A stretch of DNA of 64,000 nt from Sporosarcina luteola (GCF_023715585.1 NZ_JAMBOK010000005.1:1-64000); one strand, 5' to 3'; positions 34,612-44,379 are shown, counted from the stretch's first letter. Program-made: numbers and translations. Notes: generated by a model not told the origin, from the sequence alone.

Positions 34612-36417
34612 TCACCTTTCTTCGGCAGCTATTTTTAAAAATTCTTCTACGTCTTTCACACATAACGCCACACCTTTTGCCCAGAATTCCTCTTTTGTTA
34701 TATCCTCTCCGAGATGCTTCATCGCAAGATCTTCGACTGACATGACGGCCGTGTCGCGCAATAGAGCCATATATTTCTGTTCAAACGATTCCCCTTCTTC
34801 AATGGCTTTTGCATAAATGCTCAATGAGAATAGATATCCAAATGTATACGGGAAGTTATAAAATGGCGTCCCCGTAATATAAAAGTGCAGCTTCGAAGCC
34901 CAGAAGTGCGGATGAACTGTATCAAGAGCCCCTCCATATGCCTCTTTTTGCGCTTCAGCCATCAACTCATTCAATCTTGCTGCAGGGACTACTCCATTTT
35001 TCCTTTCTTCGTAAAAGCGCGTCTCGAACAGGAAGCGAGCATGGATATTCATGAAGAATGCCACACTGCGCTGGATTTTATCCTCAAGCAGTGCGAGTTT
35101 CTCCTCTTCCGATTCCGCTGACTTGACGGAAGCGTCCGCGACGATCATTTCAGCGAAAGTGGAAGCCGTCTCTGCAACGCCCATTGCATATTGCCGATTC
35201 ATATAATGGACTGGCCGCAATGCGTACGAATGGAACGCATGACCGAGTTCATGTGCCAACGTCGCCACATTGGACATGGAGCCGCTATACGTCATGAAGA
35301 TACGGGATTGTTCCGATACCGGCATGCCTGTACAGAATCCTCCTGGACGTTTATCCGCCCGGTCTTCCGCTTCGATCCAGCTATCTTCAAAGGCTTTCCT
35401 CGAAAATGCCTCCAGTTCCGGACCGAATTTGCCGAAATGCTCCAAGATGAATTCAGCGCCTTCCTGGAACGGCATTTCCTTCGTGGATGAAGTTACGGGT
35501 GCATCTAAATCATACCAATTCATATTTTCATTTCCTAATAGTTTGGCTTTCCGCTTCAAATATTCCACGAAAGGGGCTTTATTGGCACTGATAGCCCTCC
35601 ACATTGCGTCGAGCGTCTCTTGGCTCATCCGATTCCGCATGAGAGGTTCTTTCAGAACGGACTCCCAACCCCGCTTCTTATAGACTGCCAAGCGGAATCC
35701 TGCGAGGTGATTCAATGTTGAGGCAAAGAAATCCTCTTTCGCTCCCCACGCCTCTTCAAGTTTTTCAAACGCTTCCTTGCGTACAGCAACATCTGCATGG
35801 GAGCTCAAATTATTTGCCTGGCCGACAGAAAGCTTCTTCTCTTCCCCGTCAACTGTCATTTCAATTGTAATGTCTCCGACGAGTTGATCGTAAAGTTGGC
35901 CCCAACCTTGGTACCCATCAACACTTAACGCCGTGATAAGGCTTTCTTCCTTCTCGGACAGTTTTAATTGAACTTCTTCGCGCCATTCTTGTAGAATAAA
36001 ATCGAATTGGGCTAGTTGCTCTGTCGACAACAAGTCTCTCCAAACTGTTTCCTCGGTTTTAGCAACAGCTTGTTTGATTTTTAAAACGGCTGTCTGGAAC
36101 CGCGCTCCAAGCGAGGCAACTTCAGCTTGGAGAAGAAGCGCTTTTTTATCCTTCGTATTGGCGGCGATGAAACATCCGATGACCGCTCCGGCTTCCCTTA
36201 GATTTTTAGCAGTGTTTTTGATATCTTCAATTATATGAAGAATTTGATCGGCATCTTCCACGGTTGAAGGTGTTTGTGTGGCAGCTGCAAGGTTTTCCAA
36301 TTCACCAATCTGCGTCTTTACATTATCAAGGTGGTTACGGAGCTCCCCCGAGCCGCTGCCGCCCTTAAAAAATACATCTAAATCCCAAACTTGTGAATAT
36401 GTTTTTGTCGTAGTCAA
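34612..36417 (-). CDS. pepF: M3 family oligoendopeptidase (PepF type)
   Basis: The 601-residue cytoplasmic zinc peptidase hydrolyses oligopeptides. The zinc motif HELGHAFHS begins at His389 and the third ligand Glu lies in AETASTFAEM. The N-terminal helical region WDLDVFFKGGSGSGE is typical of the PepF-like family. It may process peptides brought in by transporters such as the one at 6.7-12.5 kb, although the genes are far apart. It leads a two-gene unit with the acetyltransferase. Confidence 0.92.
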   Translation of the reverse strand: MTTTKTYSQVWDLDVFFKGGSGSGELRNHLDNVKTQIGELENLAAATQTPSTVEDADQILHIIEDIKNTAKNLREAGAVIGCFIAANTKDKKALLLQAEVASLGARFQTAVLKIKQAVAKTEETVWRDLLSTEQLAQFDFILQEWREEVQLKLSEKEESLITALSVDGYQGWGQLYDQLVGDITIEMTVDGEEKKLSVGQANNLSSHADVAVRKEAFEKLEEAWGAKEDFFASTLNHLAGFRLAVYKKRGWESVLKEPLMRNRMSQETLDAMWRAISANKAPFVEYLKRKAKLLGNENMNWYDLDAPVTSSTKEMPFQEGAEFILEHFGKFGPELEAFSRKAFEDSWIEAEDRADKRPGGFCTGMPVSEQSRIFMTYSGSMSNVATLAHELGHAFHSYALRPVHYMNRQYAMGVAETASTFAEMIVADASVKSAESEEEKLALLEDKIQRSVAFFMNIHARFLFETRFYEERKNGVVPAARLNELMAEAQKEAYGGALDTVHPHFWASKLHFYITGTPFYNFPYTFGYLFSLSIYAKAIEEGESFEQKYMALLRDTAVMSVEDLAMKHLGEDITKEEFWAKGVALCVKDVEEFLKIAAEER

Positions 36418-36577
36418 TGAGGATCCCCCTAATCATTCGGAAAATTGTAATTAAACCATGTTTTTATTATACCATGAATCTTCGGCATTCGAAATAATGG
36501 ATTTGTGACGGAAACTTCACACTTTCCTTCGCACAGTTCCTCATTCCTATGTATACTGTTCAGAGGGAGGATGTACT

Positions 36578-37327
36578 ATGTCAAGAATACTTCTAATGAC
36601 CCTGTCGCTTTGTACAGTCATACTATTAAATATAACCGCAAGCTTCTACTCACTGAATGGACACACAACAAGCGAAATTACGAGTCGGCTGCCATTGCTT
36701 TTCTTGCCCGCAAACTACGTATTACTCATCTGTTGGTTGCTCTATATCATGATCTTTTTCTGGATTTTCAATTTCAAAAAGACTTTCCATATGATGAGCT
36801 CCGCACATCGAAACCGCGTCACTTTCCTTTTCGTAGCAAGTTGTCTTTTGCATATTGCATGGATTTCCCTTTGGCACTTCGGATTTTTCACTGGAACGGT
36901 CATTACAAAAATAGCTTTGCTTATTGTGCTGCTCACTTTATATGTCACGTTCCCAAAACAGGAAAACCGAATGCTTGGTAGAGTGCCCTTCAGCCTACTC
37001 ACTGGGTGGATTTTCATTACAACCGTCTCAAATATCAGCTATTTTTTAATGATCCATGGTTGGACCGGGTTCGGGTTAAGTGATCCTTTATGGGCGGTCA
37101 TCTTTTTAACGATTTCCACGGCGTTCGCTTTACATTTTATGTACCACTACAAGGATTATGTGATGAATCTTGTATTTGTTTGGGCGTTTATCGGGATTGC
37201 CGTTAGGAATGGGACGGAGGAGCTGTTCATATCTGCAGCGGCCATCTTTTTATCCGCCGTTATCATCGCCTGCATCTTCCTGTTTTCAAGCAGAGGTGCA
37301 GACCACAAAAATAGAGTAGGCACATGA
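36578..37327 (+). CDS. Seven-helix membrane protein resembling TspO-like tryptophan-rich sensory proteins
   Basis: The 249-residue protein has about seven hydrophobic segments. The spacing of Trp-containing stretches (NYVLLICWLLYIMIFFWIF, HIAWISLWHFGFFTG, LTGWIFITTVSNISYF) recalls the extended TspO-like tryptophan-rich sensory protein family found in Bacillales. Ligand and function are unknown. GAGGGAGGATGTACT precedes the ATG. The gene converges on thiT; no obvious terminator separates them except a weak AGTAGGC-type repeat. Confidence 0.65.
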   Translation: MSRILLMTLSLCTVILLNITASFYSLNGHTTSEITSRLPLLFLPANYVLLICWLLYIMIFFWIFNFKKTFHMMSSAHRNRVTFLFVASCLLHIAWISLWHFGFFTGTVITKIALLIVLLTLYVTFPKQENRMLGRVPFSLLTGWIFITTVSNISYFLMIHGWTGFGLSDPLWAVIFLTISTAFALHFMYHYKDYVMNLVFVWAFIGIAVRNGTEELFISAAAIFLSAVIIACIFLFSSRGADHKNRVGT

Positions 37328-37351
37328 GTTCATCATGAGCCTACTCCTTTT

Positions 37352-37909
37352 TTATCCCTTTTGAATGAGCCGTGGTGCAGATGTAAATAATACAACTGCT
37401 ACGATAGCGCACAATATAATGGATGGAATCATATAGGTTGCATTATATCCTAAAGAGAATAACCAAGCAGGCTTATCTCCCGCCGCATCAGCAAAAAACA
37501 CCATGCCGGCTAGGAAGTGGGCTGATAATCTAAGAAGCCCCCCTAGGACGGTCCCCACAATAATTGCCGCAGCCATTGAACCTTTGCGCCCCGCCAATTT
37601 GCTCTTAATTAACCATCCATGTGTAAAGGCAGCAAACCCAACAACTGTGTATGCAACAAAATAGTCCAATGCACCTTGCACTGGATGGATGATATAGCCT
37701 CCTATGACAGCTTGCAGGAGACCCGTAATCAATCCAGTCAATAGTCCTCCCGCAAGTCCCCACCGATATGCCATCAAAATAATGGGCAGCATCGATAACG
37801 TAATGGAACCGCCTTGAGGCATTTTGAATAACGTTACGTTATCCAGTACAAATGATAAAGCTCCTAAAATCGCAACCTCCAACAGTAACTGAAGTCTTTT
37901 ACGATCCAA
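37352..37909 (-). CDS. thiT: Thiamine ECF transporter S component ThiT
   Basis: The 185-residue protein has six membrane segments and the family pattern LEVAILGALSFVLD, MPQGGSITLSMLPI with the thiamine-binding region, and FVAYTVVGFAAF. ThiT binds thiamine and works with a shared energising module encoded elsewhere. The TTG at 37909 follows AAGGGGGAATTACAA; the longer frame would run into the riboswitch terminator. A TPP riboswitch and terminator lie upstream, confirming the substrate group. Confidence 0.92.
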   Translation of the reverse strand: MDRKRLQLLLEVAILGALSFVLDNVTLFKMPQGGSITLSMLPIILMAYRWGLAGGLLTGLITGLLQAVIGGYIIHPVQGALDYFVAYTVVGFAAFTHGWLIKSKLAGRKGSMAAAIIVGTVLGGLLRLSAHFLAGMVFFADAAGDKPAWLFSLGYNATYMIPSIILCAIVAVVLFTSAPRLIQKG

Positions 37910-38054
37910 TTGTAATTCCCCCTTTTTTTTAGTCGGAGGGATACGGAATGAAAAAGCGGTTCGTCTGACTCGACCGGGCATTCCACATATGGGTATGTTT
38001 GAAATATGCCCATCATGGCTACGGTTAGTAAACAGCATCAATACTTTTTCGCAA

Positions 38055-38091
38055 CAAAAAAACGACACCCCGGATAGAACCGAGACATCGA
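38055..38091 (-). terminator. Terminator (expression platform) of the thiT riboswitch
   Basis: On the minus strand CGATGTCTCGG pairs with CCGGGGTGTCG (with G-T wobbles) and is followed by seven T. It lies just downstream of the aptamer, so TPP binding probably causes premature termination. Confidence 0.8.
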
Positions 38092-38106
38092 TCGTTGTCA
38101 GTTTCC

Positions 38107-38193
38107 ATCCACATCCCTACGCAAGCATGAACTTACAGGTTCGAAGGGTCCGGACGAATGTCCAATCTCAGCCATATTGGCACCCCTTGTGGT
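38107..38193 (-). promoter_or_regulatory. TPP riboswitch upstream of thiT
   Basis: The minus strand carries the THI-element signatures in order: AGGGGTGCC, GGCTGAGATTGG, ACCCTTCGAACCTG, GTTCATGC and GCGTAGGGA, closed by a CCACA/TGTGG P1 stem. It senses thiamine pyrophosphate and should switch off thiT when TPP is plentiful. Confidence 0.96.
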
Positions 38194-38288
38194 CATGTAA
38201 TTCAATTGTCGTATTCATTGTATATGTTACAGTACTTATAAGCAAGATGAATTGTAAACTACTTATTAGAATTGCGGGAGGTAAGCCC

Positions 38289-38630
38289 ATGTCAAATAAT
38301 AAACTATTATCAGCCCTCTGTTATTTCAGCATCTTCTTTTCACCGCTTCTATTGCCTGCAATCGTCTTTTTTGTAACGGATGATCATGATGTGAAAGGGC
38401 ATGCGAAACGTTCGCTAATCTCTCATCTTATACCAGTCGTGCTTCTTATTGCCGGCTTCGTCCTGTTTTCATTTTCGATGATTTCCTACGAATCCAGGAT
38501 GCACACAATGTTGACGGGGCAATTTGACTTTTGGGGACTGGCTCCTTTCCTGTTCATGCTCATCTATGGACTTCTGTTTTTAATCGTCGTCATCTGGAAT
38601 GTCTACCACGGTGTGAAAGTATTGAAATGA
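38289..38630 (+). CDS. DUF4870 family membrane protein
   Basis: The 113-residue protein has three hydrophobic segments and the DUF4870 pattern LSALCYFSIFFSPLLLPAIV, then VKGHAKRSLISHL and a C-terminal LIVVIWNVYHGVKVL. Function is unknown; these are small integral membrane proteins. The ATG at 38289 follows GCGGGAGGTAAGCCC; the longer in-frame stretch overlaps the riboswitch on the other strand and is not coding. Confidence 0.85.
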   Translation: MSNNKLLSALCYFSIFFSPLLLPAIVFFVTDDHDVKGHAKRSLISHLIPVVLLIAGFVLFSFSMISYESRMHTMLTGQFDFWGLAPFLFMLIYGLLFLIVVIWNVYHGVKVLK

Positions 38631-38654
38631 TAGGAATGAAAGGAATATGAGTTA

Positions 38655-38685
38655 AGAAAAAGGACCTCTTCAGGGTCCTTTTTAT
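38655..38685. terminator. Terminator after the DUF4870 gene
   Basis: AAAAAGGACC pairs with GGTCCTTTTT around a short loop. It can act on both strands. Confidence 0.85.
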
Positions 38686-38716
38686 TCAAACACGACCGTC
38701 CGTTAAAAATTTCAGG

Positions 38717-39064
38717 TTAATGCTTTATCGTAATAGCCAATGTTCCCCATTGTTTTTCCTGTTCCGGAGTATATATTTCATAGGTCCCTTCTACCATTTC
38801 TTTCATTGACCAACCTTCACAATCAAAATCTCGAAACGGAATATCTTCATACATTTGTTCAAATGTATCGTATTGTCTTAAGTCCGTAACTTGTACCTTC
38901 AATGTTTCATTTCCTTCAGGCACCCTTATAAATTCGATACTATCGCCAACTTTAATTTCCCTTCGCCTCTCATCGTTTAAACGGACCTCTACTGTCTTTT
39001 TTCCTTCTCTAATTGATTTAAAATACTCTCCGTACAATCCCATTTTATGTACTATTATATTCAC
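38717..39064 (-). CDS. ASCH domain protein
   Basis: The 115-residue protein has the ASCH core: HKMGLYGEYFKSIREGKKTV followed by EVRLNDERR and VGDSIEFI. ASCH domains resemble PUA and are thought to bind RNA; some act as nucleases or amidohydrolases. The start is uncertain: the GTG at 39064 fits the family N-terminus but has no good ribosome site, and a GTG at 39082 is an alternative. The gene is AT-rich compared with its neighbours and opens an accessory-looking patch. Confidence 0.75.
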   Translation of the reverse strand: MNIIVHKMGLYGEYFKSIREGKKTVEVRLNDERRREIKVGDSIEFIRVPEGNETLKVQVTDLRQYDTFEQMYEDIPFRDFDCEGWSMKEMVEGTYEIYTPEQEKQWGTLAITIKH

Positions 39065-39157
39065 CCCAATTTTGCATTTCACAATCTACAGTTACATTTC
39101 CTTAATCAAATAAACTCCCCTTATATTCAATAAAAAGTAAAGCACGCGTTCAATATT

Positions 39158-39604
39158 CTATATATAGTCAAATATTTTGATGTCTACCTCATCTACACAT
39201 CCAACCAGTTCCTTTAAATCCCATAACTTTATTTCAGATGTCTCGCTATTTTCTTTAAATGGCTGAAGTTCATTTAGAGCAGTAAAATAGATTGGATTGA
39301 ATTTCACTTTAGTATTCAATTGGTTTTCAACTTTTAATAACCCCTTAAATTCTAAATCGGAAACGATTTGACCTGTTTCCTCGTAAAGTTCTCTGATTGC
39401 ACAATCCTTTGGTGTTTCGTTTTCTTCCCTATTGCCCGCTGGCAATTCCCATTGTTTTCTCATAGTGTTATAGCATAAAAGATATTTCTCATCACACTTT
39501 ATTACCGCAAATGAACCAGCTAATGGATGATAATCATATATTTCATCTTCTCTTACTACAAGAAAATCAAGAAAACCAAACCCATTATTCTTAGTGATTA
39601 ACAT
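39158..39604 (-). CDS. Nudix hydrolase
   Basis: The 148-residue protein has a full Nudix box, with G in PAGNREENETPKD, then REL and EETGQ (about residues 76-98), which binds the metal ion for cleaving a nucleoside diphosphate linked to another group. The substrate is unknown. It is in the AT-rich patch with the ASCH gene. ATG at 39604 follows GGAGGAAACAAT. Confidence 0.88.
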   Translation of the reverse strand: MLITKNNGFGFLDFLVVREDEIYDYHPLAGSFAVIKCDEKYLLCYNTMRKQWELPAGNREENETPKDCAIRELYEETGQIVSDLEFKGLLKVENQLNTKVKFNPIYFTALNELQPFKENSETSEIKLWDLKELVGCVDEVDIKIFDYI

Positions 39605-39638
39605 ATTGTTTCCTCCTCACTTTGGAGCATTTCAAAAA

Positions 39639-39833
39639 CTAATTGGCTTTTCTCCTAGCATTAAGTTTTCTCGAACAGTAAAAACAGATCAAACTAGAAA
39701 TTAAAAAAACGAGAAAAGGAACAATGGCTAGTCCAGGTATTACTATCGTCCAATAAAGTGCGTATGCACATAAAGAAAACAGTAACCAACTAATGATAAG
39801 TAAAAAGCTAGACGCAAAGTCTTTAAGTGCCAT
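39639..39833 (-). CDS. Small two-helix membrane protein, unknown
   Basis: The 64-residue product has two hydrophobic segments (about 9-31 and 34-52) and a basic end SRKLNARRKAN. I recognise no family. It is AT-rich, like its neighbours, and lies 34 bp upstream of the Nudix gene in the same direction; GGATGGCGTT gives a weak ribosome site. Confidence 0.5.
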   Translation of the reverse strand: MALKDFASSFLLIISWLLFSLCAYALYWTIVIPGLAIVPFLVFLISSLICFYCSRKLNARRKAN

Positions 39834-39872
39834 AGAACGCCATCCTCTCTACTACTTATTATGAAGCAAGTT

Positions 39873-40163
39873 TTATTTACCAAATGTTATTATCCAAAGA
39901 TTTACTAACGCTACTAGTGAAATAGAAACAAAAAAGATAGCATTTAATGCGATAGCGATAAGTTTATGCTTTCCTCTTTTTGCGAATAAGCCTAATACAA
40001 TCCCTGTAATTGGACTTACTATAAGTACAAGTAATGCAAATTGAAGTAAGTTATTGTAGTAATATTCACGATTCAATTCCGAGGAAGAAAATATTAAATC
40101 GATAATTTGTGTAGTTACTGCGATAAAGAAAAATGCGTATGAAAAGATAATACGTTTACTCAT
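39873..40163 (-). CDS. Small three-helix membrane protein, unknown
   Basis: The 96-residue product has three hydrophobic segments (about 5-25, 40-60 and 70-93) with a short basic loop AKRGKHK. No family is recognised. CTGGAGGTCATATA precedes the ATG at 40163. With the 64-residue protein, the Nudix and ASCH genes it forms a leftward AT-rich series. Confidence 0.6.
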   Translation of the reverse strand: MSKRIIFSYAFFFIAVTTQIIDLIFSSSELNREYYYNNLLQFALLVLIVSPITGIVLGLFAKRGKHKLIAIALNAIFFVSISLVALVNLWIITFGK

Positions 40164-41193
<1,030 letters not shown>

Positions 41194-41201
41194 GAACAAG
41201 G

Positions 41202-41241
41202 AAAGGGCATTGCTGGATACTAAAACCAGCAATGCCCTTTT
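41202..41241 (+). terminator. Terminator after map
   Basis: AAAGGGCATTGCTGG pairs with CCAGCAATGCCCTTT, then T; a 15-bp perfect stem. Confidence 0.92.
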
Positions 41242-41270
41242 GTCGTCTAGACTCCGGGTGGCAACCGCTC

Positions 41271-41337
41271 GGGTCATAAATCAGCTCTGCTACACGGCAA
41301 AAAACGCCGTTTCGCAGATCCGCTTTATGCCTGTCGC
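41271..41337. repeat. Interspersed 67-bp palindromic repeat, family A, copy 2
   Basis: It aligns end to end with the reverse complement of 8715-8781: GGGTCATAA, CAGCT, GCTACACGGCAAA, ACGCC, TTTCGC, TTATGCCTGTCGC. It is a palindrome with a central GGC/GCC tip. Confidence 0.85.
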
Positions 41338-41338
41338 A

Positions 41339-41386
41339 GTGAAAGCCGTCACGAAGAACGGCTTTTGCGAGTAAAAGCGTAGCGTT
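41339..41386. repeat. Interspersed palindromic repeat, family B, copy 3
   Basis: GAAAGCCGTCACGAAGAACG followed by GCTTTTGCGAGTAAAAGCGT is nearly the same as the copy at 18881-18928 (opposite orientation). It lies directly next to the family A copy. Confidence 0.8.
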
Positions 41387-41422
41387 AGGAGCAACGGTTT
41401 CGCCACCCTACGCTTTTGATTG

Positions 41423-42589
41423 TCATTTCTTGTTCGGTTTCTTTACTTCTTTCTGACCGCCTACCGTCTTCGAATTCCCTTCGGTCAACTTCCCTTTATA
41501 CCAAACCTTTTGGACAGGCTTGAATCCTTTCGAAAGCTTCCTGTACGTCCGTTCTTCAGGATACGAAAGCAATGTAAGCACTTCCCCGTCCTCTCCTGCA
41601 CGTCCTGTCCGTCCTGAACGATGGAGGTATTGTTCCACTGTATGAGGGACATCGACGTGGATGACATGGGTCAGTCCTTGTATATCCAAGCCTCGGGCAG
41701 CTAGATCGGTTGCTATCAAAATCCGGATATCGCCTTTCCGGAAGTTTTCCAACGTCTCTTGCCTTTCGAATTTCGTCATTGAAGAGTAGAGGACCGCAAC
41801 AGGTGCTTCATTATATTGCAGCTTCATCTCCTTCATCCGAAGCTGATCGACATTATTCATAAAAGCAAGCGCCCTGATTGAAGGCAAATGTGCTAGCCCT
41901 CGAAGAAGATTTGTCTTATCCCGGGCTTCCGTCTTCACAAATGAATGGACGACTTTGCCTGACAACGGCATATCTTCGACAGAGACATGCAGCCGAATTG
42001 GATCATTCATCAGCTTTTTAGCAACAAGTTCAATTTCATCCGTGATCGTTGCGGAGACGACGGCAACTTGACGTTCGGGATTGGCCGCTTCGATCAACTC
42101 CTTCACGATGACTCGGTAATCCCGTGATAATAGCTGATCGCCTTCATCGAGCACGATGTAACGGATATCATGCATCTTCAGGCGCTTCGCTTTTACAAGC
42201 TCAACGAGGCGTCCCGGAGTTCCGACAACGATGGTCGGCTTCTTTTTTAAACGTTCAACCTGCCGTTGCATGTTCGCCCCACCAATCAGTTGGGTTACGG
42301 TAATGTCCGTTCCTTCCACCCATTCACGGATGACATTGACGATCTGCATCGACAACTCCTGGGAAGGTGCCATGATCAACGCTTGTGTCTGCATCTTCTT
42401 CCCGTCGACCTGTTGAAGGATCGGCAAGACATACGCAAGCGTCTTCCCGGTTCCGGTAGGTGATTCCGCGACTACATCCCGTCCATTTAACAATTCAGGG
42501 ATCATCTGCGATTGAATCGGTGTTTCCCTTTCAAACTTCCACTTATTCTTAATAGTATCGTCCATTTTTTCCAAGAAGGACATTCTCAT
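41423..42589 (-). CDS. yfmL: DEAD-box RNA helicase (YfmL-like)
   Basis: The 388-residue helicase has the Q motif FERETPIQSQMIP, motif I SPTGTGKT, Ia APSQEL, Ib TPGRL, II DEGD instead of DEAD, III SAT, IV, ATDLAARGLD and VI HRSGRTGR, then a short basic tail ending in KKPNKK. Size and compact tail fit YfmL of B. subtilis, which assists 50S ribosome assembly; that role is inferred. Two nearby ATG codons (42589, 42583) are possible starts. Confidence 0.88.
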   Translation of the reverse strand: MRMSFLEKMDDTIKNKWKFERETPIQSQMIPELLNGRDVVAESPTGTGKTLAYVLPILQQVDGKKMQTQALIMAPSQELSMQIVNVIREWVEGTDITVTQLIGGANMQRQVERLKKKPTIVVGTPGRLVELVKAKRLKMHDIRYIVLDEGDQLLSRDYRVIVKELIEAANPERQVAVVSATITDEIELVAKKLMNDPIRLHVSVEDMPLSGKVVHSFVKTEARDKTNLLRGLAHLPSIRALAFMNNVDQLRMKEMKLQYNEAPVAVLYSSMTKFERQETLENFRKGDIRILIATDLAARGLDIQGLTHVIHVDVPHTVEQYLHRSGRTGRAGEDGEVLTLLSYPEERTYRKLSKGFKPVQKVWYKGKLTEGNSKTVGGQKEVKKPNKK

Positions 42590-42644
42590 CCCTGCTTTCC
42601 CTATTCCTTATCTTATAATGGACCGAATTCGAGTTTCTTTCAAG

Positions 42645-44093
42645 TCAGGGCTTTTTCCGTGCACGCGCAGATTGTTCAAATGCGTATGCATAGCCAATCA
42701 GTTCCGGTTCGGAAAACGCTTTGCCGCATAGCGTAATGCAAAAAGGTTCGCCTTCTTTAGTGAAGGACGATGGGACCGTAACAGCCGGATACCCTGCCGC
42801 TGCACTGAAACTGCACCCATGATCCTGCGGTAATACGAGCACATCGATATTATGCTCGTCGAAAGCCCTATCAAGAGCCAATTCTCCCGCCAAATGACGG
42901 TTGCGCAACAATGCTTCAATATACTCCGGCTCGGTCAATGTCCCACTCGTCCGATCCACTTTTTCAAGCAGCACTTGACCGAACTTCAACGTCTCTTCCG
43001 GATGTTCCTTATTGAATTGGATAATATCGGATAATGTACGTATTGGATTTGTCGGTGACGTTTTTCCAAGATAGCCATTTAATGCAGCTTTGAATTCATA
43101 CAGAAGTACGTCATAACCAAGATCGTCTTCCATTGTCCCTAAATCGATATGATCGACTAGTTCGGCTCCTAATGACTCAAGTCGACGGAGAGCTTCTTCG
43201 AATTTCTCTTTCATTTCCGTTGAAATCTCGCGGACGAAAATTGATCGGGGGATTCCGATCCTCGTTCCCTTAAGCGCTTCGGTGTCGCACAAGGACAGCC
43301 AGTCGATTCCATTGAAACGCTCAGCTTCCTTCGTCACTGGATCGGCTTCATCGTAACCTGTCATTACTCCGAATGTGATTGCTGCGTCTTCTACAGTCCG
43401 CGCCATTGGCCCCGGCGTGTCCTGGGTGAATGAAAGTGGAATGACACCGGTTCTGCTGATGGATCCGACAGTCGGTTTGATGCCGACGAGTGCGTTTTGT
43501 GATGATGGATTGATGATGGATCCACTCGTTTCCGTTCCGATGGAGACTGCTGCCATATTTGCAGCAATTGCAGCTGCTGCGCCGGAACTCGAACCTCCCA
43601 CATCAAAAAGCCCATACGGATTATTCACTTGCCCACCGCGGGAACTCCAACCATTACGCATTTTGTCCGACATGAAGTTCGCCCATTCAGTCATATTCGT
43701 CTTGCCCAAGATGACAGCACCTGCTTCCCGCAGTCTCTTCACTAAAAATGCGTCTTCGGTGGCATAGTGGTCTTTCATTGCCAACGAGCCGCAGCTCGTA
43801 TGCATGCCGTCCCCTGTGTCCATATTGTCTTTCAATAGCACCGGGATTCCATGCAGCGAAGAACGTACTGCACCCTTGCGACGTTCCGCATCAAGCGATC
43901 GGGCAATTTGAAGTGCTTGCGGATTCAGTTCCAATATGGCATTGATATTAAGGTCTTTTTCTGAAATTATATCCATATACATAACGGTCAATTCTTCTGA
44001 TGTAAGAAGACCGGTCTCCATTTTTTCCTGCATTTGCAGGATTGTCGCTTCTTCCAGCCATCCATGACGCAATTCATCCAATTTTCCTTGCAA
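42645..44093 (-). CDS. Amidase signature family protein
   Basis: The 482-residue enzyme has the amidase Ser-cisSer-Lys triad: Lys in VLLKDN, cis-Ser and nucleophile region in GGSSSGAAAA followed by GTETSGSI. Such enzymes hydrolyse amides or serve as GatA. The rest (for example DHGCSFSAAAGYPAVTVP) fits stand-alone amidases rather than GatA, and no gatB/gatC are nearby. The TTG at 44093 follows GGGGGGATTTAC. Confidence 0.88.
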   Translation of the reverse strand: MQGKLDELRHGWLEEATILQMQEKMETGLLTSEELTVMYMDIISEKDLNINAILELNPQALQIARSLDAERRKGAVRSSLHGIPVLLKDNMDTGDGMHTSCGSLAMKDHYATEDAFLVKRLREAGAVILGKTNMTEWANFMSDKMRNGWSSRGGQVNNPYGLFDVGGSSSGAAAAIAANMAAVSIGTETSGSIINPSSQNALVGIKPTVGSISRTGVIPLSFTQDTPGPMARTVEDAAITFGVMTGYDEADPVTKEAERFNGIDWLSLCDTEALKGTRIGIPRSIFVREISTEMKEKFEEALRRLESLGAELVDHIDLGTMEDDLGYDVLLYEFKAALNGYLGKTSPTNPIRTLSDIIQFNKEHPEETLKFGQVLLEKVDRTSGTLTEPEYIEALLRNRHLAGELALDRAFDEHNIDVLVLPQDHGCSFSAAAGYPAVTVPSSFTKEGEPFCITLCGKAFSEPELIGYAYAFEQSARARKKP

Positions 44094-44114
44094 GTAAATC
44101 CCCCCAACATCGTT

Positions 44115-44267
44115 TTACTCTGCCTTCATTGTATACTGTTTCATTAACTCATATAAAGATAGTTGATATAATTGTTTTCCATTAATTTTAAAAACACCTT
44201 CTTCGACAAGGCTTTCGATTATTTTATCCCTTTTGTTTTCGATCACGGGATTCTCTTGCTTTCTCAT
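44115..44267 (-). CDS. FbpA-like small basic protein
   Basis: The 50-residue product (MRKQENPVIENKRDKIIESL, then VFKINGKQLYQLSLYELMKQY) resembles the Fur-regulated basic protein A family of Bacillus, small RNA-chaperone-like proteins linked to the iron-sparing response. The ATG at 44267 follows GGAGGAATTAACACC; an earlier in-frame start is less likely. No clear Fur box is seen upstream, so iron control is not supported by this sequence. Confidence 0.65.
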   Translation of the reverse strand: MRKQENPVIENKRDKIIESLVEEGVFKINGKQLYQLSLYELMKQYTMKAE

Positions 44268-44342
44268 GGTGTTAATTCCTCCTAAATTGTTAGCTATCAT
44301 CTATTCCTCTTTAACGGGAATTGTAAACAATGAAGAAGTAAC

Positions 44343-44379
44343 AAAAAATCCCCGGTGCGTTAAACGCAACGGGGAGATT
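44343..44379 (-). terminator. Terminator after the ATP-grasp gene
   Basis: On the minus strand CCCCGTTGCG pairs with CGCACCGGGG around TTTAA, followed by ATTTTTTG. It sits directly after the stop at 44380. Confidence 0.8.

Larger units (their letters stand above)
41256..41408. repeat. Composite repeat element with imperfect terminal inverted repeats
   Basis: GGGTGGCAACCG (41256-41267) is inverted as CGGTTTCGCCACCC (41395-41408). The 153-bp segment between contains one copy each of repeat families A (41271-41337) and B (41339-41386). It has no reading frame of note and lies between the converging map and yfmL genes, so it looks like a small non-autonomous mobile or REP-type cassette. Confidence 0.6.

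Noticed and set aside
37989..38288. Long N-terminal extension of the DUF4870 protein
   Set aside because: The upstream frame lies over the TPP riboswitch and its terminator on the other strand, and a good ribosome site precedes the ATG at 38289.
44268..44340. Fur box upstream of the FbpA-like gene
   Set aside because: Only a short TGATAGC-type fragment is present, not a 7-1-7 palindrome, so iron regulation is not supported.
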